A stretch of 64,000 nucleotides of DNA from Corydoras sp. C115 (Eukaryota > Chordata > Actinopteri > Siluriformes > Callichthyidae). Location of the stretch: assembly GCA_019802505.1 (NCBI GenBank), contig JAFMOC010000007.1:8013501-8077500 (forward strand), read 5' to 3'. This document shows, in pieces, positions 34,705 through 48,025 of this stretch. The first letter of the stretch is position 1. The number at the start of each line of letters is the position of its first letter. Both the position numbers and the translations under genes were made by a program. Below the pieces are notes generated by a model. That model saw nothing but the letters and a program-made list of their open reading frames with translations. It made no database searches and was not told where the DNA came from.

Positions 34705-37700
34705 GTGTTCGTGTCTGTCTCTCTCTCTGTTCGTGTCTGTCTCTTTCGCTCTCTTTGTGTGCATGTCTGTCTCTCTCTCTGTCTTTCATTGTGCGCGTGT
34801 CTGTCTGTCTGTGTGTCTGTCTCTCTCTCTCTCTCCGCGTGTGTTTCTGTGTCTCTCTCTCTTTCTCTCTCTGTGTGTGCATGTCTGTCTGTCTGTCCGT
34901 CCGCCTGTCTCACTCTCTCTCTCTGCTTTGGGTATGTGTGTAAAGTTGCTTATCAGACTATAGATAAGTGTGCTGGCAGGGCAGAGACTTATTGGTTTTG
35001 ATCTAGGAGGCTGAGTAGTTCCAGCTCTGCATCGTTAAGTCGGACACCTCCATTTCAAAGGCCTTAATCTACTAGTCCTCCTTCTCTCATCTATACCTCT
35101 GATCCTTTTCTCTTTTAGGGTGGGGGAAAAAATTATCATACTTAACCTTCCCTTCAGCCTTAAAAACCCCACCCCCATGTTAGTTTGGCACAATCAATAT
35201 TGCTTTGTAACACACTTGGATTGGATGCTGTGTGTATATTGTATTTTGAAAATAAATAAATAAATAAAATAAAACAGTCACTACCTTCCTGTTCACTACA
35301 GGACCATTACACGGGCTAGCACCATTTTATATCAATGACCTTCTCTGCCCATACTTGGCTCTATGGCCTCTGAGATCTTCTGACCAATTACTTTTAGTCG
35401 TTCCTCGTTCACATCTGAAGCTAAGAGATGATCAAGCCTTCTCAGTTGCTGCACCACATTTATAGAATGATCTTCCTCTGAGTGTCAGCAATCTAGGCTA
35501 AAACCTTATCCTTTTATCTTGGCTTTTTAATTTTAATTTTTTTCTTACTTTATGTTGTCTTGTGTTTTATTTTACACAGTCTACTTCACACAGCACTTTG
35601 GTCAAAGTTGTGTTGAATTGTGCTATAAAAATTAATTTATTTACTTTATATACCCTCCCTTATAAGTGGTGTTATTTTTATAGACCTTCTTTTGTCTTTC
35701 TCATAGACATTTTAGACCGATTACGATGATTACCATATTTATTAACATAATTTTTTATGTTAAGTAGTCTCAGTAATAATGGTTTTGGTAGTATTTCTGC
35801 ACAAAATGTATAGCAACAAATAAAGCAAGATAAGACAGATATACAGGAAAAAAGAAAAAAGCTTTAAACTACAGACTTAAATGTGTGTGTGTATGTATAT
35901 ACCCGTGTTAGTAAGATGTGTTGGCACATGACCGATGAAATCAGCAGCTAGGTCTCTTACATCTTGGTCCTCATCCTGCAGCAAAGTGAAGAGACTGTGC
36001 CACAGTGACAGGGTGTTTGAGATACCTGAAACACACACACACACACACACACACACACTTAAAGCACTTTTCGTTACCATTCTTAGGTTCATAGAAGTCT
36101 ATAAATAGAAGTGCACTTGCCTATAAGAACATTGGTAGAGGTCAGGAAAGCAGGCGTGACCTTCACCATCACCTCAGCAGCCATCTGTTTAAGCTTGGCT
36201 GGCTGTTCTTCACTACAGCACTGTGTTAATAGCGTCACCCAGCGAGCAGTACTAGCCAGTGCAGTTCCGCCCAATTCCTACATTCAAAATATAATGCCCA
36301 TATATACTGGTGACAAATTTTGTGCATCATTTAGCATTTTCAAATTTTCTGCATACATTTGACCTAAAATTTCAACAGTTTTTAACTCTAATTCTAAAAA
36401 ACGAAAAGTAACAAATCAAACAAATAAGACAAAGATTTTAGACAAATTACTTATTATGAAATATGACCCAATGCTACATATTTGATCGTGGCAAAGGTAT
36501 ATGATAGGTTGCAAGTCAAATGTGAGTGCCCAGTTTTATTTAAAAAAACAGGGATCTATTAATGTCTGATTTTTAATTTACTTTAGCTGACTGTTAACTT
36601 ATCTGTGGAAATGTATCATGAGACAAACAAAAATACTGAGATGAATATACCACAAAGATCAAGAAAAAGCAAAGCGTGTAATAGTCTGTAAGATCACAGA
36701 AGAACCAAAGTTCATTTATAAGCCAATAAATGCCTCTCTCTCTCTCTCACACACACGATCATCACAAAAACACTGAACTACAAATGTTTCTCATGTAAGA
36801 AATAAGTTGCCATGTTCCAAAGACAAGAAAGATCTTCCTTGAATGAGCATTACACCTGTAGAAAAAAAAACTGCATTTGGGGCCGTTTTGCTATATATTG
36901 ACCAAGTCAACTTGAGCAATTTCCCAAATTTACAATCTTTCCCAATTTGTAGACATTTGTACACAATCTGTCTGTGGTATGGTAGTATAAATTCAAATGC
37001 TTTAAAAGGGGTTGAGATCCTTTAAAATCTTCTGTGATTGTTCGATGATACACTTTCAGCAATGTGTTATGAAGATGATACTTTGCCTAGTTTTATTTAA
37101 AGAACAGGAATATAATAATATAACTTGCTCACACCTGGTTGTTCTAGCTTTAAATTAGCTTAAAAATGACTTGCAAATCATATAGACTTACATACTTTTA
37201 CCACTTTCAAGTATGCATCATTCATCAATAAAAAATACCAAATCAAATATTTAATTACAGACTTGTGAAAGTGTGGGAGGCAGTATATTCCTCCTAATGT
37301 ACATGTATGGTAATTGGTAACCATTGCAAAAAGGTGACAAATTACAATTGTATCATGGGTTGTACTAATGTAATATGAAAAGGCAAATTAGGCTTCACTT
37401 TCCACCACATCTAACACCTAACAACTAATTAAGATGTTTCTATATGTAAATACACAGCAATGACTAATTAACGAGCCAGATACTGCATAGTGCTCACAAA
37501 CTCCTATTGTATGCTCTTAAAAAAGGGCAGCTTACACTAGGCTGAGTACATATAATGTGTCATAGTACACTTAGTGATTGTGCGACATCTGGCTTCTTTC
37601 GAATGCAGACTCTTTCTTTTAAAACAACATGATTTTAATGCCTGCGCTATTGTTTCCACTGGTCTTCCTCACCAATGGTGTCTTATTTTGCAGATACACC

Positions 37701-40700
37701 ATCATTCGTGAGGCTAAGCAGAGGGCAGCACAATGGAGCTCCAAGCTAAAACAGACAAACAGTAACATTAATGAAGTACACTCACCAATAAATATAATTA
37801 CAAACACAAAACTGTACTGAGAAAAATAGCTTTTTATTATTAATAAAAAAAAAAATAAAAAAAAATTATTTCATATTATATATGAAATATATTTCATAAT
37901 ATATTTCATATATTTCAATATATTTCATATTCTCTATTAGTTGTACATTGAAAAATGTTTTTCTGGGTAACATTGTAAAAATTTATTGTAATTAATTTCA
38001 TTCATTTGTACAGCCTCCCAGCCATGGTATGTCATATAAGTCTGGAAATAACACAGAAGACAATTCCTTCATGAAAACCATCAAATCCTTTAAAGTCATT
38101 CTGTAATCTCTGACAAATCAGGTTGTAATTACTAGTACTTGATAGAGTCAAATGTTTTAATAAATATCCAAGAGAAATAGCCCAAGAATGTCACAGATCC
38201 ACCACAATGCTTTCCAGTGGGAATATAGTACTTTTATAAACCATTCTATACACCAAAGCTACTTTTGGGAAACCTCCTGTTTATGGAATGTCTGCATAGA
38301 TGTGGCACTATATTGCACATTGGGTGAATATAGACATAGGTTCTTTCACAAGGAAATTCTGAACATTATCCTGATGGTATGTCTCATATAATGACATGTC
38401 CTAATTTGTGCAGCTAAATAAGCAAGATATTTTTAATCCACATTATTTGTGTGAGGACCAAATCAACCCAGTCACACGGTGCAACCGAAGTGTTCTCACC
38501 AACTGCACAATTACACAATGCCACTAACAATAACATAAGTGAAAGGACAAGCATGCTGTATTACACAACTGTGCTCACATTACACACACATGCACCAGCA
38601 TTACTTAATCACAAAGCAACTGCTAAACACTAGAATCGTGTCACTGAGAACAATACCTCAACAAACTGATTTCTCAATGCTGATCTTAGGGCAGGTAGAT
38701 TGCCCGGATCAAGGGCTTTTGTAATTGTACACTGCTGCCGCGTATTTATAAAGGCCTGATTTTGGAGATTGTCTATAATCTAGATGGATGGTATCTTCAG
38801 CCAAATGTAGCAAAATACAAACAAATATCACTAGGTGTATAACTGTGAGGCAGATGCCTACACATTTAAGCTAAACAAGTACATTAAGTTAAACAAGTAC
38901 ACGGACACCTACACAACTAACACCATGCAAACACAACCTCAAATATATAAACATTCAAAAAATCCTTTTGCACATTTATGACGAGATACAGATTACCAAG
39001 GTGCTAGGAACAGACACATACCAACATGAAAATAGGTAGTTTTGAAGCTGTAATAGGTTAAAACCAATATCTTTTATTTGCTATTTTGGCTGTGAATTGG
39101 TGACTGGCATGTACAAGGGAGCTGCTTACCACAGGTATGTGTGGTCCCTTTCATGGTGAAAAGCCACATCTGAAGCCATTACACCCTCCCTCATATCCTC
39201 TATCCCAGCATAGCAAGAGTGACCTTCTGCCATCACTGTGGTCATACCCACAGCCCTAACCATGTCTATTCATCAGGATCGGGTGTTGGTAAAGACAGGA
39301 CTTAGTAGGCCGGTGAGCTTTTGGTGTTGGTGGAAATCTTTTCAGGCGTGTGTGAAATGTGTGAAATGTTCATGCTGCTTATTACAAATGAACAGCAGCT
39401 GGGGAAAATCAACATTATTCAAGGTCTGGTGAATGGTCGCTGGCTGACTTCAGGCCACATTAGTATTTAACAACAGCTTTTTTTCTAAGCTTAATTCAAT
39501 CAGGTTTCAAATGTTTAAACAAATATCTTGGGGCAAAAACATTAATTTGTCTAACATTAATAATGATTAGTTTGCCTCTTAAAATCCACAGCTGAAAGAT
39601 TGAATACTTATTGAAACGTCAAATGTTTAAGTTAAGTTTGAGGATGCAAGAACAAGACTTTACAACTGGTTAAACTCTTTATCTTTCCTAGAGAAAGTAT
39701 TCAAAAGTATTTTTAATTATCTGTGCAAATCTGTGCACATTAACTCAAAATAATGTTTTTGTCAGATAAAGATGTTAGATTTCTGAAAGAGCTTTGTTAG
39801 GAAACAATCTTGAACTGCAATTCAATTTAAATCATAGCATAGTGGAGTAGTGTGCCTGTTGTGAAGGCCATTGAAGCGCTTAAGCAAAAATTGTTAAACT
39901 ACATCTTCATATTATTTATATATTACATTTAGCAGATGCTTTTATCTAAAGCGACTTACAACTGAGAGAACACAAGTCAGTAGTTAAGGAAAAACCAGCT
40001 ACACTGTAGAATTATCAAACTTGATCAACCAATTTGCCCTTTAAAATTTTTTTTTCTATTTTAATATATTTTATACATCAAGTGTTTGGGGAGGAGATGT
40101 GTTTTGAGTTGTTTCTTTAAGATGCAAAGTTTTTCCCCCTTATGGAAAAAGTGACGCATCTCTTTAACAAATACCTGTTATAAAAAAAAAAAAAAGGGGG
40201 GGGGGGCAGCTTCGAATAACAATCAGGTTTGATAAATTTACAGTATAGTTGGTTTTCTCCATGGCTTCTGACTTGTGGTGTTCTCATTTGTAAGTCGCTT
40301 TGGATAAAAGCGTCTGCTAAATGACTAAATGTAAAATGTAAATGTAAATGTAAAAAGTTGTGAAGTTCGTTCCACCATTTAGCAGTGGTGAAAGATAGGA
40401 AGTGAGAATTAGCACCATGTTAAAGTTGAATCACCATGCCACATTCATAACTCACCTTTAATCTTATATTACATAAACAGTTACATGGGGTTTAATCATC
40501 TTCCCTATAGTCATTAGAGTTCTTTGTGTAATGTAAAGGGAATGACACATGAACCAGACAACATAATGCATATCCCAACAGAATAGCATGTTACTTTCCT
40601 TTGTTGAGTTTGCATGTTTTTGTGTGCGCTCCTTCTAAAAGCTATGGTCCTTTAATATATTTGCACTTAGGAGTATCAATGTATAGTCTGCCCTGATATG

Positions 40701-43700
40701 AACTTACGACCTGTCCAGAATGTTGGTTTAAGATGCATCTTCACAGATCCACAAATCCATAAATCAATGAATAAATGTATAAATGAACAAAGTACCCATC
40801 CATCCATCATCTTCCGCTTTATCCTCTATTAGGGTCGAATGGGATGGGGGGTCCCATCCAGGGGAGAACGTCTTGGGCACTGGGCAGATACACCCAGGAC
40901 AGGGCACCAATCTATCACTGGGCACACTCACTCAAAAAAAAAAAACACACTCTATATGGGGCAATTTTTGGAGAATCCAACTGACCTTGATCCACTAAGC
41001 CACCGTGCCACCCAACAAAAGTATCCATTGAACTTAAAAAAAAATCAAAGACAAGTCAAATGTTTTCTTTATTTTGATTGATGGGGTATAATAATTCAGT
41101 GGTTAAGGTGTGAAACTGTCAATCTAAATTTGGCTGTTCAAATCCCAAGTTCACCAAGGTGGGTCCTTGAGCAAAGCATCCAAATGTCAAAAGAAAGAAA
41201 GAAAAAAAAGAACCTTCACATGGAAGGGTTGTCTTAAATCAACTAGCTCTAGTATTGCCCTGTCCATACTTAAAAGAAAGAAAAATTCAATTAGCTGGTA
41301 ATGGAAGATTTATATACTAAACCTAAATCAGGCTGAAGTAAATAAATGGAATGGTGCAAATCATCACACAATCAGAAAGATAAGGACAGATATCATAAAT
41401 TTTATTTGATTGCTTACCTGTGTGTAGATGTCTCTGCCACAAAGAGGAGGTGGTCCAGAGCTTCCTCATCAGTTAGGAAAACCCAGCTGTCTTGCCATGG
41501 CAAGACTGAGGACAGAGGAAGGACTGTAAGTACTTCCAAAACCTAAGAAGTAATACAAAACATTCTATAGATAAATATTACAAAAACATTATAATTCTAT
41601 AAATAACAAATGGATTAATTATTTACAATTAATACTTAAAATTTACATCAACACATGATAATCACAATACTTTTTTTAATGGCAAAAAAAAATTATAATA
41701 TACAATAGAGCCAAAAACACGCCGACTATAAAACCATTAACTAAGATAAGACATCTAATTTCAAATAAACTGAGCATTTAAATTGGGTGTACGTCACTGT
41801 GAATGTTCTAAAAAATATTTGTAGAAAACTTTTGTGTCTGAAAAGATAAGGCAGTGGTCTGTTTTACGAGCTTTTCTCATTAAGCAATAACTATTCTGTG
41901 CTTATTTTGTCACATATGCAGATTGTTGGGTGCCTCTTTGCAGCAAACTCATGGCAGGATTTTCCAGGAGCTGTAAAATGTTACAGGAAACAGCAGTGAC
42001 ATGTTCACAGTGCTGGCACTTCGATTGCTAAAAAGATAATTTGGCCCATCATTAATCTGATGTAGCCAACTGTACATTTGCAGTGTTCAGATTAGCCTGT
42101 AGCATCACTTGATAGTCAGATATGGCTCTCTGGCTGTAAAGTGCTAGGAGACTGTAACTAGGGGTATTCTAAGTTCAAAGAAGAGTACCAACACTCAAGT
42201 AAAGATAAAAATAAACATATAATAGATATATTTTAGCAACATAGTAGTGGCATGGCACTTGTACTTTCTACATAAACCACTATAAGTTGTGACAATGTTT
42301 CAGTTTTGCTTATTTAGATACACCATCATATGATTGTACAATGTAATAGTGGTAAAAAACACTTAAGTGGTAAATGGCTTAATATGGAGCTTCAAAAAAA
42401 GAAAAATACAGAAAGTGCTTAATATGGTAGAAAAAGGATTACCCTTTCCAGCGTTTAGAATAAGGTATTGCATTAGTGATTTGACTTATGAATGCAACTT
42501 TATATAGTAGATGCACAAAGGATGGAAACTGAGAAATCTAATCAGTTCTCATAACTGGCATTTGACACACTTGCCTCGGATGTTCCTTTTTTTTCTTTTT
42601 TTAAGTAAAGTTGTGTGTGAGTGTCCTGTCAGATAGCGTGATCGGCAGAGCTGAACAGAACTTTAAATAAATAAGGCTTATCTTGTGAAAACAGGGTTAC
42701 TGGTTAGGATTTTGGTGTGCCGTTTGCTGGCTGCTGTTAAATATTTTTTTAGATGTTTCAAAAGCATTTTTTGAACCCAGGTGTAACTTGAACAGGGTTC
42801 ATAAATTATGTACCATAGTTTTAAAACCATGATTTTGGTACATAAAAACAACATTAAAAAAAATAAATAAAAAATAATCCTGCTGAAAGACATGCCAAAC
42901 TACTGCTAGTATGAAAGAAAATGTAAAAAACTTGTTATATATTTACAAATTTTAGTTATATAAAGACATTTAATGGAGACCGTTTTGTGGCAAGCGTACC
43001 CTTAACTTCTAATGTTTTAATTGCATCACAAACAACAAAGTGGATTGCTCAGATTTAAACCATCACAAAAGTTTATCTATGAATTATTACCAAGATCTTA
43101 CAAAACGTGTACACTTTCAATTTTATAATTTAAATCCTGAGAGGATTCAAAAGGTGCCAGATCTACGACTTTACACGTTACACACTCATACATTTTTCAC
43201 ACGCAAGAAAGATTTTGAACATGCAACATAGAGGCCATACATAGAAACTACCAATGCGTAACCCAATTAGAACATTCTACTGTACTTGATTATTTATAGA
43301 GTCAAATTTTGTATACCTTTGTTAAATTGTCTTAAAGCATTTAACAAACTGAAGAGATGCAATGTTTGTTTCAGTTCATCAGTGCATCAGTTTAAGGACA
43401 TGTATAATTAACATGAGTGAAACCATAATTCTTTATTTAAAAATACTATCTACTTTGATACAGTAGAATGTGGTATTTTTAAACATATAAGGATAGGTAA
43501 CTCTTTTTTTCTTTTAAATAAATAAATATTTTTGCCAGAAATTCAGAGGGCTCACTATGGAAACAAGGCCAAAATGAGTCCCTGGAGCAGGCAAAAGCAA
43601 CTTCACAGCAGCCCTTTAAACATTAACGGCTGGCCAATAAAACCCACAAGTGCTCACACGGCAGCACACAGACACACACACACACACACACACACAGACA

Positions 43701-46700
43701 CTGCAAACACACCTTAAGCGACTTTGTTGCCTGTGCTTAATGACAGGAATGGCAGAACAGGAAAATAATTGATGGTGGGTAAAGTGTTTATGAGGAACTG
43801 AAATTTGACCAGTTTTGATAAACATCCGTCCGGTTTCTTACTGTACATGTGTTGTTCATGTGCTAGCACACGTTGCATGCACGTGTGTTTCTGGGTTTAG
43901 AACATGCATACAATAAAACAGTTTACAAGGTTGAGAAAACTTAGCAAATTTTGTGCTGATGAGACATAATTTATTAAACATTTCTTAAGAGTCTAGTGTG
44001 AAGCTCATTATTTATATAGCTGGATTGTTTGAGCAAGGCACTTTGATTACCACATTAACAACTGATAAATGGATTAGATCAACTTACATGGTGTGGGCTT
44101 TTTTTATTAGACATAATTTTTATCTATGTAATTGTATTTGTCTGCTTATTGTCAACTGCAATTCATTTGTTGTATTTCATTTGCATGTTACAATAAAAAC
44201 ATGTCTAACCTAGTTTGTGCCCAGTTTAAGTAAAACAGTCGGGCATAAATTGTTTGTCTCCGACTGGTCATAAACGGTCATACGCAAAATGCGTGTTTAC
44301 CAAAACCTGCTTAATACAGACTGCACTGACAGAATTGTAGAACACAACAGCAAGTGTACACAGCAGATGAGTACACATCATAACATGGCCCACAGCAATT
44401 TTTATAATCAAACCTCACTTATTGTGAAGCTGACCTCTGATCTAGGAGGACACAATAGAAGGCAATAAGTGGACCCCTGCCAACAGCAAAATGTTATTAG
44501 TTATTCTCACACCACTACCTGTACACTTATACTCATGTATCAATTATGTAAATTATGTCAGCTTAGGTGCATTACAATACTGGAAAAGGACCCCAAAAAA
44601 AAAAAAAAAAAACATTTTAAACATTAAACGACAAATCAATAATTAAGAATCAATACTGCCTATAAAATCTGGAAAAATCTAAAATACTGCCTATACATAT
44701 TGGACTACTCACAAATGTTAACCGAGTAACTGATTTTATTTGACTATTTTTAAACTTTTGAGTTCCCAGGTGTTGTAAAACAGTGTTGATTAAATTACTT
44801 ATTTTTTATGGATCACTGATGAATTATCAATACATATTTGCTTAGTTAGTATTGATGGTAACATTTGGCTTTAGAGCAGTTATAATAATCAAAAGATGTG
44901 TCAGGCAGTTTTACGGATTCAGATTTCAAAAGATGACAGATTTCACAGATAAACACAGCTTTCTCTTACCTTAGCCAGACATCCAGGGTGTGGTTCATGT
45001 AATGCCAAGTAGGTTAGGTCACGCACACAGAAGTGGAAATGCTGTTCTTGGTACTCCTGGTGTGTATTGAGAGTCTGCAAGATCTGATCCAGTGCTACCT
45101 GCCTCACCTCATAATGTGGACACATCAGCAGGTGCCTCACCAGGTCTTCTAGTCTCCCTTCATCCTCCTGCATCCCCCACAGTATGGGAAACTTAATGGC
45201 AATGTTGGTTGCCAAATAGCCAAGGCTGTGCAGGTACTGTGTGGCCCCAGGACCAGAGAGTTGCTCTTCTTCAGGACCACTTGGGGCTAAGAGCTCAGAC
45301 TCCACAAGGATGGTTACCATTTCTGAGCGTAGTTTTTTAATTGAAGAATCTGAAAGGAATAATATAACTGACTTTGTTACCCATGATAAAGCAATATTAA
45401 GTGAGTGAATATTTGAAGAGGCAAGGTTACACAGGGGGTAGTGCTAGTCATGAGTTTGATTTCTGGCTGTGCATACAGTGATATCAATGTGGTTTTTGCC
45501 CTTTTCACAGAAAACCTTCGGGATACATTTGCACATCCCAGTCACAGTTATTAGAATAAGAGGCATATAAAATTAATAAAATAATGGTTTAATATAGAAA
45601 ACAATTATAATTAGGTGAGTTCTAATCTGCTGTTTTGTTCTGGGACAGAAAATGAAAAACATATCTAGTGCAACAAGTGACAAACGCAACGTTAACTGAT
45701 TTGATTTTTCTATATTGGGTCTATAAAATGAGACGTCATTAGCAGGGGTGCGACACACACACACACACACACACACACGACTCATCCTTAAATCTGATTG
45801 GCTGAGGCGTTTGTCCAGCTGCTTTACATGTATATCAATGCACTTGAGGTTGTGCATTATTGTGAATATTTTGTTGTGACACCACTTTCCCATGATTTAT
45901 TCACAACAATGCATGCTCTCATACCTCATTATTTTATAAACCATTAGTGCTTAAAAACTATTGAAAACAAATTCACATGCACAAACAATAAAAGGATTAA
46001 AATTTTAGGCATGTGTAAAGCAGCCAACGGCCAGTCCTGTTACTCTTTACTCCTGTTGAAAGAAATTGTATTGTATTGAAGAATTAATTTATCACAAAAT
46101 TCATGCACTATTTACATTGGTATGACTTTTGTGATTTTGACATACATCTTTGCTAAAACCCTGTGACACTACATATTTACATATTTATTTTTAGCTTTAT
46201 TACAAGTTCATGGGTCAAATTAGCAATGGTGCATCTACAGATAATGCAATACAGTGTGTATACACAAGCACATAACCACATACATGCACACGCCCACAGA
46301 CGCACAAAAACAATAGAAGCCGTTTGCAGCACATTTAGGGTGGAAGCAGATAAGCTAACAGTACACTATCTATATCAAAATTCTTATTTTCTAAGAACGG
46401 TGGTTTGTTTCACATTAGCAAATTAAAACTTACTTGCAGTACTTATACAAGAAAAAGAAAAAAAAACTGTAATTTACACACAAACTTAAGTTTTTTCTTA
46501 AAGTTTTTAAATCTTCATGGTTAATTGAAAAACAAATAAAATGCATATACAGTCACTAGCCACATTAAATGTATTCATTTCTTAAATTCATTGTCCATTT
46601 TATCGGTTTTACTTAACAAACAGATGCACTTGGTAGTTCAATAATTTTGGCCTGTAGGTCATCTATATTTCTATATACTTTCTTAGTCTCCTTTACTTTA

Positions 46701-47960
46701 AGACCATCACAAAGCAGGGATTATGTTTGTGGTAAGTGATTTCCACAGTTATACTGATGTGATTGTTAGTGTAAGTGTTACTGTATATAGCACAGGTAAG
46801 AATAGAAGAGACACAGTAAAGCTGCAGAAGACCTTAAAACTTGTGACCTTATTGCTGCATCTAGGTTAAGATGGCTTGCATCCTGCACTAAAACAATGAT
46901 GCTAAGCACAGAAGTCATTGAATAAAAGAGGAATAAAAGGTGAAGTTTTGAAATGGCCAAGTCCTAAATGTTGTGTAGGTAGTACTTGCAAGGAAAGTAA
47001 TTGACATACTAGAGCTGAAGATGTTTTGTACAGAAAAAAAGGGGTTAAAATCCCTTTAAGCTAATGGGAGTACGAAAATTAATGTGGAACTGGAAACTAA
47101 TAATACAAAGTTGACAGGTAACTAAAGAGTTTAGAGGTGAACTCCATGGTCAAGTCATACATGTTTGAGCCAAAGTAGAAATAATGGAAGACGACAGAGG
47201 AAGACACTACTGTTTTCATATAGGTATACTGAATTAAAAAACAAACAAACAAACAAACAAAAAAAAAAGCACTATACCTACTGTGAAACATGGAGAAGGC
47301 TGGATTGCGATCTGAGGCTGCTTTAGAGCATCTGGCACAAGGTGTCTTAAACCTGTGCACGGTACAATAAAATCTTAAGACGATTAAGATTTAAATCTTA
47401 AGGGCATTATGAAGCAAAATGTATGCCCAGGGTCATAAAGCTTGGTCTCAGTCACAGGACATGGGCCCTCCAACAGGATAATGAGCCAAAACTAAAAACA
47501 GCCAAGAAAAGCTGAGTGCAAAACCAGTCTGAAGTGGCCCTGATCTAAATCCTAACACCTGTGATAGGAGCTGAAACATCCCACTGAAGGGCAATCTTTA
47601 AACCTGAGACAGCTGGAGCAGTTTGCTCAAGTAGGCGTCCAAAATACTTGTTGACAGGTGCAGAAGTCTTATTGAGATTTACAGAAACCACTTGATTGTA
47701 GTGATTGCCTACTTGAAAAAAAATTTGTCTAGGCCATTTTTATTAGATTTTTTTTATGTTTCAGTTAAAGCAAAATTGAAAAGCAATTTCTGATTTTCAA
47801 GTTGCTTTATGCATGTCTGGCAAGATGGAATAAGGGGTAACCAAATTCTGTACAGGAAGTTCATATAGTAGAGCTCTCTTGGCAAAATAAATAATGATAA
47901 AATGGGATCACCGATACCATGCCATGCCACAGCCCGGTGGAAACTTTCATAGAGAGAGAG

Positions 47961-48025
<65 letters not shown>

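Larger units (their letters stand above)
29643..35902 (-). other. thada intron with SINE, LINE end and pyrimidine tract
   Basis: This 6.3-kb intron contains a full SINE (33938-34275), a pyrimidine-rich satellite (34485-34925) and a LINE 3' end (35290-35650), listed separately. A GC-richer unique block lies at 30520-30800. Nothing is recognised in 31000-33930. Confidence 0.6.
37746..41417 (-). other. thada intron
   Basis: This 3.7-kb intron holds an AT-rich hairpin cluster (37850-37935), an inverted pair of SINE tails (39925-40350) and two SINE pieces (40796-41015 and 41081-41190). No gene is seen between them. Confidence 0.55.

Noticed and set aside
34383..35001. Several overlapping open frames on both strands (up to 187 codons)
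   Set aside because: They are translations of the CT/GT satellite, made of Ser/Leu/Val/Cys or Arg/Glu/Thr repeats; the repeat simply lacks stop codons.
36111..36120. Alternative GT donor 4 nt inside the GC-AG intron (GCAA|GTGC)
   Set aside because: It would end the exon in phase 2 and put the next exon, which starts in phase 1, out of frame.
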